Shown in pieces: positions 49,626 through 52,071 of a stretch of DNA of 52,071 nucleotides (the stretch's first letter is position 1; each line of letters begins with the position of its first letter). The notes under the pieces were generated by a model that was not told the origin of the DNA, made no database searches, and saw only the letters and a program-made list of their open reading frames with translations. The stretch is from CAZDUS01 sp964609375. Lineage in GTDB: Bacteria; Verrucomicrobiota; Kiritimatiellia; CAIKKV01; CAITUY01. Both the position numbers and the translations under genes were made by a program. Where the stretch lies: assembly GCA_964609375.1 (NCBI GenBank), contig CAZSSA010000008.1, forward strand, positions 1-52,071, given 5' to 3'.

Positions 49626-50426
49626 TTAGTTGGCGGCGCTCAAGACCGCATCCTTTAACTTGGCGACAAGGCCGGGAATAATTTCGTCCGGCTCACCTTT
49701 TAACATTTGCCCGCCCGAACGCGGGGGCGGGGTGAAAATCTTGACGACCTTGGTGGGTGATCCTTCGAGGCCGATACCCTTGGGGTCGCAATTCAAGTCA
49801 GTGGCTTTCCAAGTTGGAATCACTGCCTTTTTGGATGCCATTTTTCCCTTAAGGGAGGGTAGGCGAGGTTCGTTGATTTCCTTGATGACGGTGATGACGC
49901 AGGGGAGAGGGGATTCGATGACTTCGTAGCCGTTTTCCATCAGGCGTTCGGCGACGATTTTCTTGTCGTCGATTTCCTCGATTTTGCGAACGTAGGTGAT
50001 CTGGGGGAGGTCCAGATGGACGGCGATGCCGGGGCCGACTTGGGCGGTATCGCCGTCGGAGGCCTGCTTACCGCAGAGGATGATGCCGAAATCCCCGATT
50101 TTCCTGATGGCCATGGCGAGGGTGTAGCTGGTGGCCCAGGTGTCGCTGCCGGCGAAGGCTCGGTCCGAGATCAGGATGCCGTCATCGGCGCCCATGGCGA
50201 TGGCTTCGCGGAGGGCAGCATCGGCCTGGGGGGGGCCCATGGAAATGACGGTAACAGTGCCGCCGGTGCGGGCCTTGAGGCGCAAGGCTTCCTCGATGGC
50301 GTACATATCAAAGGGGTTAATGATGGATGCCACGCCCTCGCGCATGAGGGTGTTGGTCTCCGGATTGATCCGGACATCCGTTGTTTCCGGGACCTGCTTG
50401 ACGCAAACGATATATCGCATAGTCAT
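49626..50426 (-). CDS. etfB: Electron transfer flavoprotein, beta subunit
   Basis: A 266-residue partner of EtfA. It has the N-terminal MRYIVCVKQVPETTDVRINP, the signature region with GADDGILISDRAFAGSDT-ATSYTLA, and the family's conserved VIESPLPCVITVIKEINEPRLPSLKGKM. The pair's electron partners (an acyl-CoA dehydrogenase or a membrane quinone oxidoreductase) are not in the window. A good promoter lies upstream; AGGAG precedes the ATG. Confidence 0.94.
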   Translation of the reverse strand: MTMRYIVCVKQVPETTDVRINPETNTLMREGVASIINPFDMYAIEEALRLKARTGGTVTVISMGPPQADAALREAIAMGADDGILISDRAFAGSDTWATSYTLAMAIRKIGDFGIILCGKQASDGDTAQVGPGIAVHLDLPQITYVRKIEEIDDKKIVAERLMENGYEVIESPLPCVITVIKEINEPRLPSLKGKMASKKAVIPTWKATDLNCDPKGIGLEGSPTKVVKIFTPPPRSGGQMLKGEPDEIIPGLVAKLKDAVLSAAN

Positions 50427-50454
50427 CTCCTAACTCTTGAAAAAAGTCGCGGGC

Positions 50455-50482
50455 ATTATAGGTAGAAAGGGAGTGGATGCAA
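50455..50482 (-). promoter_or_regulatory. Promoter of etfB-etfA
   Basis: On the minus strand TTGCAT (plus-strand ATGCAA, 50477-50482), a 16-bp spacer, and a perfect TATAAT (plus ATTATA, 50455-50460), about 30 bp upstream of the etfB start. It overlaps the first base of the tandem repeat at the end of the permease gene. Confidence 0.6.
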
Positions 50483-50514
50483 GTCACTTATTGGCGACAG
50501 TCACTTATTGGCGA
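50482..50514. repeat. 17-bp tandem duplication at the permease stop codon
   Basis: The 16-bp sequence AGTCACTTATTGGCGA occurs at 50482-50497 and again at 50499-50514, separated by C. The upper copy codes for the last residues (FANK and stop) of the permease; the lower copy repeats them after the stop. It looks like a recent slippage or small duplication. Confidence 0.85.
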
Positions 50515-51544
50515 AGGTGATGCGCGGATCGACCAGGACATAGCAAAAGTCGGAGACGATGCCGCCGAGGAGGCCGAGGATAGAGGTAAGCGAGAGGATG
50601 CCGAGGAAGACGGGGTAGTCCCGTCCGACGATGGCATCGAGGCTCAGGCGGCCCATGCCGGGGATTTCGAAGACTTGTTCAATCAGGACGGATCCAGCGA
50701 ACATGACGGTGAGGATGCCGCCGATGCCTGTGGTGATGGGAATGAGGGCGTTGCGGAGGGCGTGGCGCCAAATGGCGCGGCGCATGGAACCTCCCCTGGC
50801 CAGAACCGTGCGGATGTAATCCTTGCCTATCTGGTCCAGAAGGGCGTTTTTCATGAGTAAGGTCAGGACGGCGAAATTCCCGATGACATAGCAGAGAACG
50901 GGGAGGACCATATGCCAGGCGGTATCGGCGAGACGTTGCCAGAAGGGGAAAAGGGCCGCCTGGTCCGAATGGACGCCGGATAGTGGGAAGATATCCAAGA
51001 ATCCGTCGACGGTGCCACAGAGGAGCATTTTCAGGACCATGCCGAGGGCGAAGGCCGGGATAGCGTAGCCGGTGAAGACGATGAGGCTGGAGAGCAAGTC
51101 GAAACGAGATCCATTGCGCAGAGCCTTGGCGATGCCGAGGGGGATGCAGACGACATAACTGAGGATCAGGCCGGCAATGCCGAAGATCAAGGAGACAGGG
51201 AAGCGCTCGCTGATCAATTGCCAGGCGGTTTTATTGGGGTACTTGTAGGATTCCATGCGCATTCCGAGTCGGTCACGCACCAGCCAGTTCCAATAGCGTT
51301 CATATACGGGGCGGTCGAAACCGAAGTGCCGTTCGATGGCGGCGCGCTGGTCGGGCGAAATAGAGGCTGCCGCGCCGGTTGTGAGGCGGGACTCGCCGGT
51401 TCCGATGGCTTTCATCCGGGAGATCATTTGTTCGACGGGGCCCCCGGGGACGACCTGAATCAGGGTGAAGCAAAGTATGGTGATGCCGAGGAAGGTTGGA
51501 ATGACCAGCAGCAGGCGTCGGATGAAGTAACTCAGGCGATTCAT
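50501..51544 (-). CDS. ABC transporter permease, OppB/YejB type
   Basis: A 347-residue membrane component of peptide/microcin importers. It opens YFIRRLLLVIPTFLGI, has the large loop with AAIERHFGFDRPVYERYWNWL and VVPGGPVEQ, typical of YejB, then the membrane core and the EAA-like LIEQVFEIPGMGRLSLDAI. No oppC/yejE, binding protein or ATPase is adjacent; the only matching ATPases (oppD/oppF) lie 22 kb away. It ends just before the etf promoter, within the tandem repeat. Confidence 0.9.
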   Translation of the reverse strand: MNRLSYFIRRLLLVIPTFLGITILCFTLIQVVPGGPVEQMISRMKAIGTGESRLTTGAAASISPDQRAAIERHFGFDRPVYERYWNWLVRDRLGMRMESYKYPNKTAWQLISERFPVSLIFGIAGLILSYVVCIPLGIAKALRNGSRFDLLSSLIVFTGYAIPAFALGMVLKMLLCGTVDGFLDIFPLSGVHSDQAALFPFWQRLADTAWHMVLPVLCYVIGNFAVLTLLMKNALLDQIGKDYIRTVLARGGSMRRAIWRHALRNALIPITTGIGGILTVMFAGSVLIEQVFEIPGMGRLSLDAIVGRDYPVFLGILSLTSILGLLGGIVSDFCYVLVDPRITFANK

Positions 51545-51598
51545 GAAGAGATTACCGATGGAAAAAGGGGTGACGAGAGTATTTCAGCAATTCATGAC

Positions 51599-52003
51599 TC
51601 AATAGAACGAACGACTTTGCGTCCTGGCCGCTCCATAGGTTCTGGCCTTGGCCTTAAGCGAATACTGCAGTTGAGCCCACGACAACAGTTTTTGAGTTGC
51701 AGAGGGATCGGTATCCTCATAAGCAATGTTGACGGCGAATTTCCCCGGGGCCGTCGGTTTTCCGTGTGAATTAAGAATGCGGCATTTGATCGTCACATTC
51801 ATTCCGGCCGCAAAAGGCGGCCGGTTCCATGTCAGTGTTGCCAAGATGCCTGTCGGCGGTTTTTGCAGCGCCATTAGGCAAAGTCCGCCAGCGGAAACAT
51901 CAACAACGGTAACGTTCAGCGGGGTAGCGGTTGGGTCGTCTTGCTTCAACACAGCGGGAAGGCTGACAGAGAACCGATGATGTTTTCTTTTATCGTTCAT
52001 CAT
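51599..52003 (-). CDS. PilZ-domain protein
   Basis: A 134-residue stand-alone PilZ domain that would bind cyclic di-GMP. The first motif RxxxR is seen as R6-K-H-H-R10 and the second as DVSAGG (D/NxSxxG). The rest is a beta barrel with a C-terminal helix. Start at 52003 (or the next ATG, 52000); the longer frame upstream lacks support. It lies 54 bp from the permease, and no diguanylate cyclase is in the window. The last 30 bp of the window beyond it hold nothing identifiable. Confidence 0.75.
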   Translation of the reverse strand: MMNDKRKHHRFSVSLPAVLKQDDPTATPLNVTVVDVSAGGLCLMALQKPPTGILATLTWNRPPFAAGMNVTIKCRILNSHGKPTAPGKFAVNIAYEDTDPSATQKLLSWAQLQYSLKAKARTYGAARTQSRSFY

Positions 52004-52071
52004 TATTTTTTCTAAATTACAATTTATGAGAGTCAATGCCAAGCAAACTTGCGGGGAAGATCTTGATATTG

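Overview
The window reads as a chromosomal contig from a Gram-negative, probably anaerobic bacterium assembled from a metagenome. Signs of an outer envelope are a phosphoheptose isomerase (GmhA), an MsbA-type lipid exporter and a lipoprotein with a lipobox. Signs of anaerobic or low-potential metabolism are indolepyruvate:ferredoxin oxidoreductase, an ETF alpha subunit carrying two [4Fe-4S] clusters, and a PFL-activase-like radical SAM protein. The mix of RNase Y/YmdB with Gram-negative envelope genes would suit the PVC superphylum (Kiritimatiellota, Lentisphaerota or Verrucomicrobiota), but no marker in the window settles this; it is inference. Most of the window is dense housekeeping sequence, with many ATGA-type overlaps and frequent GTG/TTG starts behind strong GGAGG sites.

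Layout: 0.2-2.1 kb is a small accessory patch: an intact Fic protein, an apparent Bro-N antirepressor remnant, a GIY-YIG nuclease gene with no usable start, inverted repeats, and tRNA-Gly and tRNA-Lys. 2.2-8.2 kb holds a cytidylate-kinase-like protein, a methyltransferase, asparagine synthase and Lon. 8.3-13.8 kb is a tightly coupled aryl-acid module (iorA-iorB-paaK-ACT) followed by serA. At 13.83-13.93 kb a 100-N scaffold gap is flanked on both sides by the same 55 bp, so the gap is probably artificial. 14-20.1 kb has an FAD oxidoreductase, an AGE-like protein, a ThiS-ThiF fusion, a class III aminotransferase and GmhA. 20.57-20.75 kb carries a 6S RNA that I identified from its fold, just upstream of rarA and 5-formyl-THF cyclo-ligase (a classic 6S neighbour). 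Then come rny-ymdB-xseA-xseB (22.8-26.8 kb), oppD-oppF, a short GGQ release-factor-like protein, a small membrane protein, tRNA-Asp, a STAS-like protein, MsbA, an EF-G paralogue, a radical SAM protein, and yebC-ruvC-ruvA-ruvB (35.4-38.4 kb).

From 38.4 kb onward several genes are on the minus strand: an unknown lipoprotein, suhB behind smc, an unknown exported protein, etfB-etfA, a lone YejB/OppB-type permease and a PilZ protein. Two plus-strand genes interrupt them: a very unusual multi-domain pseudo-histidine kinase (40.5-42.3 kb) and a small membrane protein that resembles the membrane domain of HgcA (47.0-47.6 kb).

The most interesting items are the pseudo-kinase (receiver, H-box and ATP-binding motifs all degenerate, followed by a second H-box without an ATPase), the stand-alone HgcA-like membrane domain, an IorA lacking its ferredoxin domain, the EF-G paralogue with a changed G4 motif, the 6S RNA whose promoter lies inside a small reading frame, and the collapsed 55-bp scaffold join. 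No CRISPR array, rRNA, transposase or integrase was seen.
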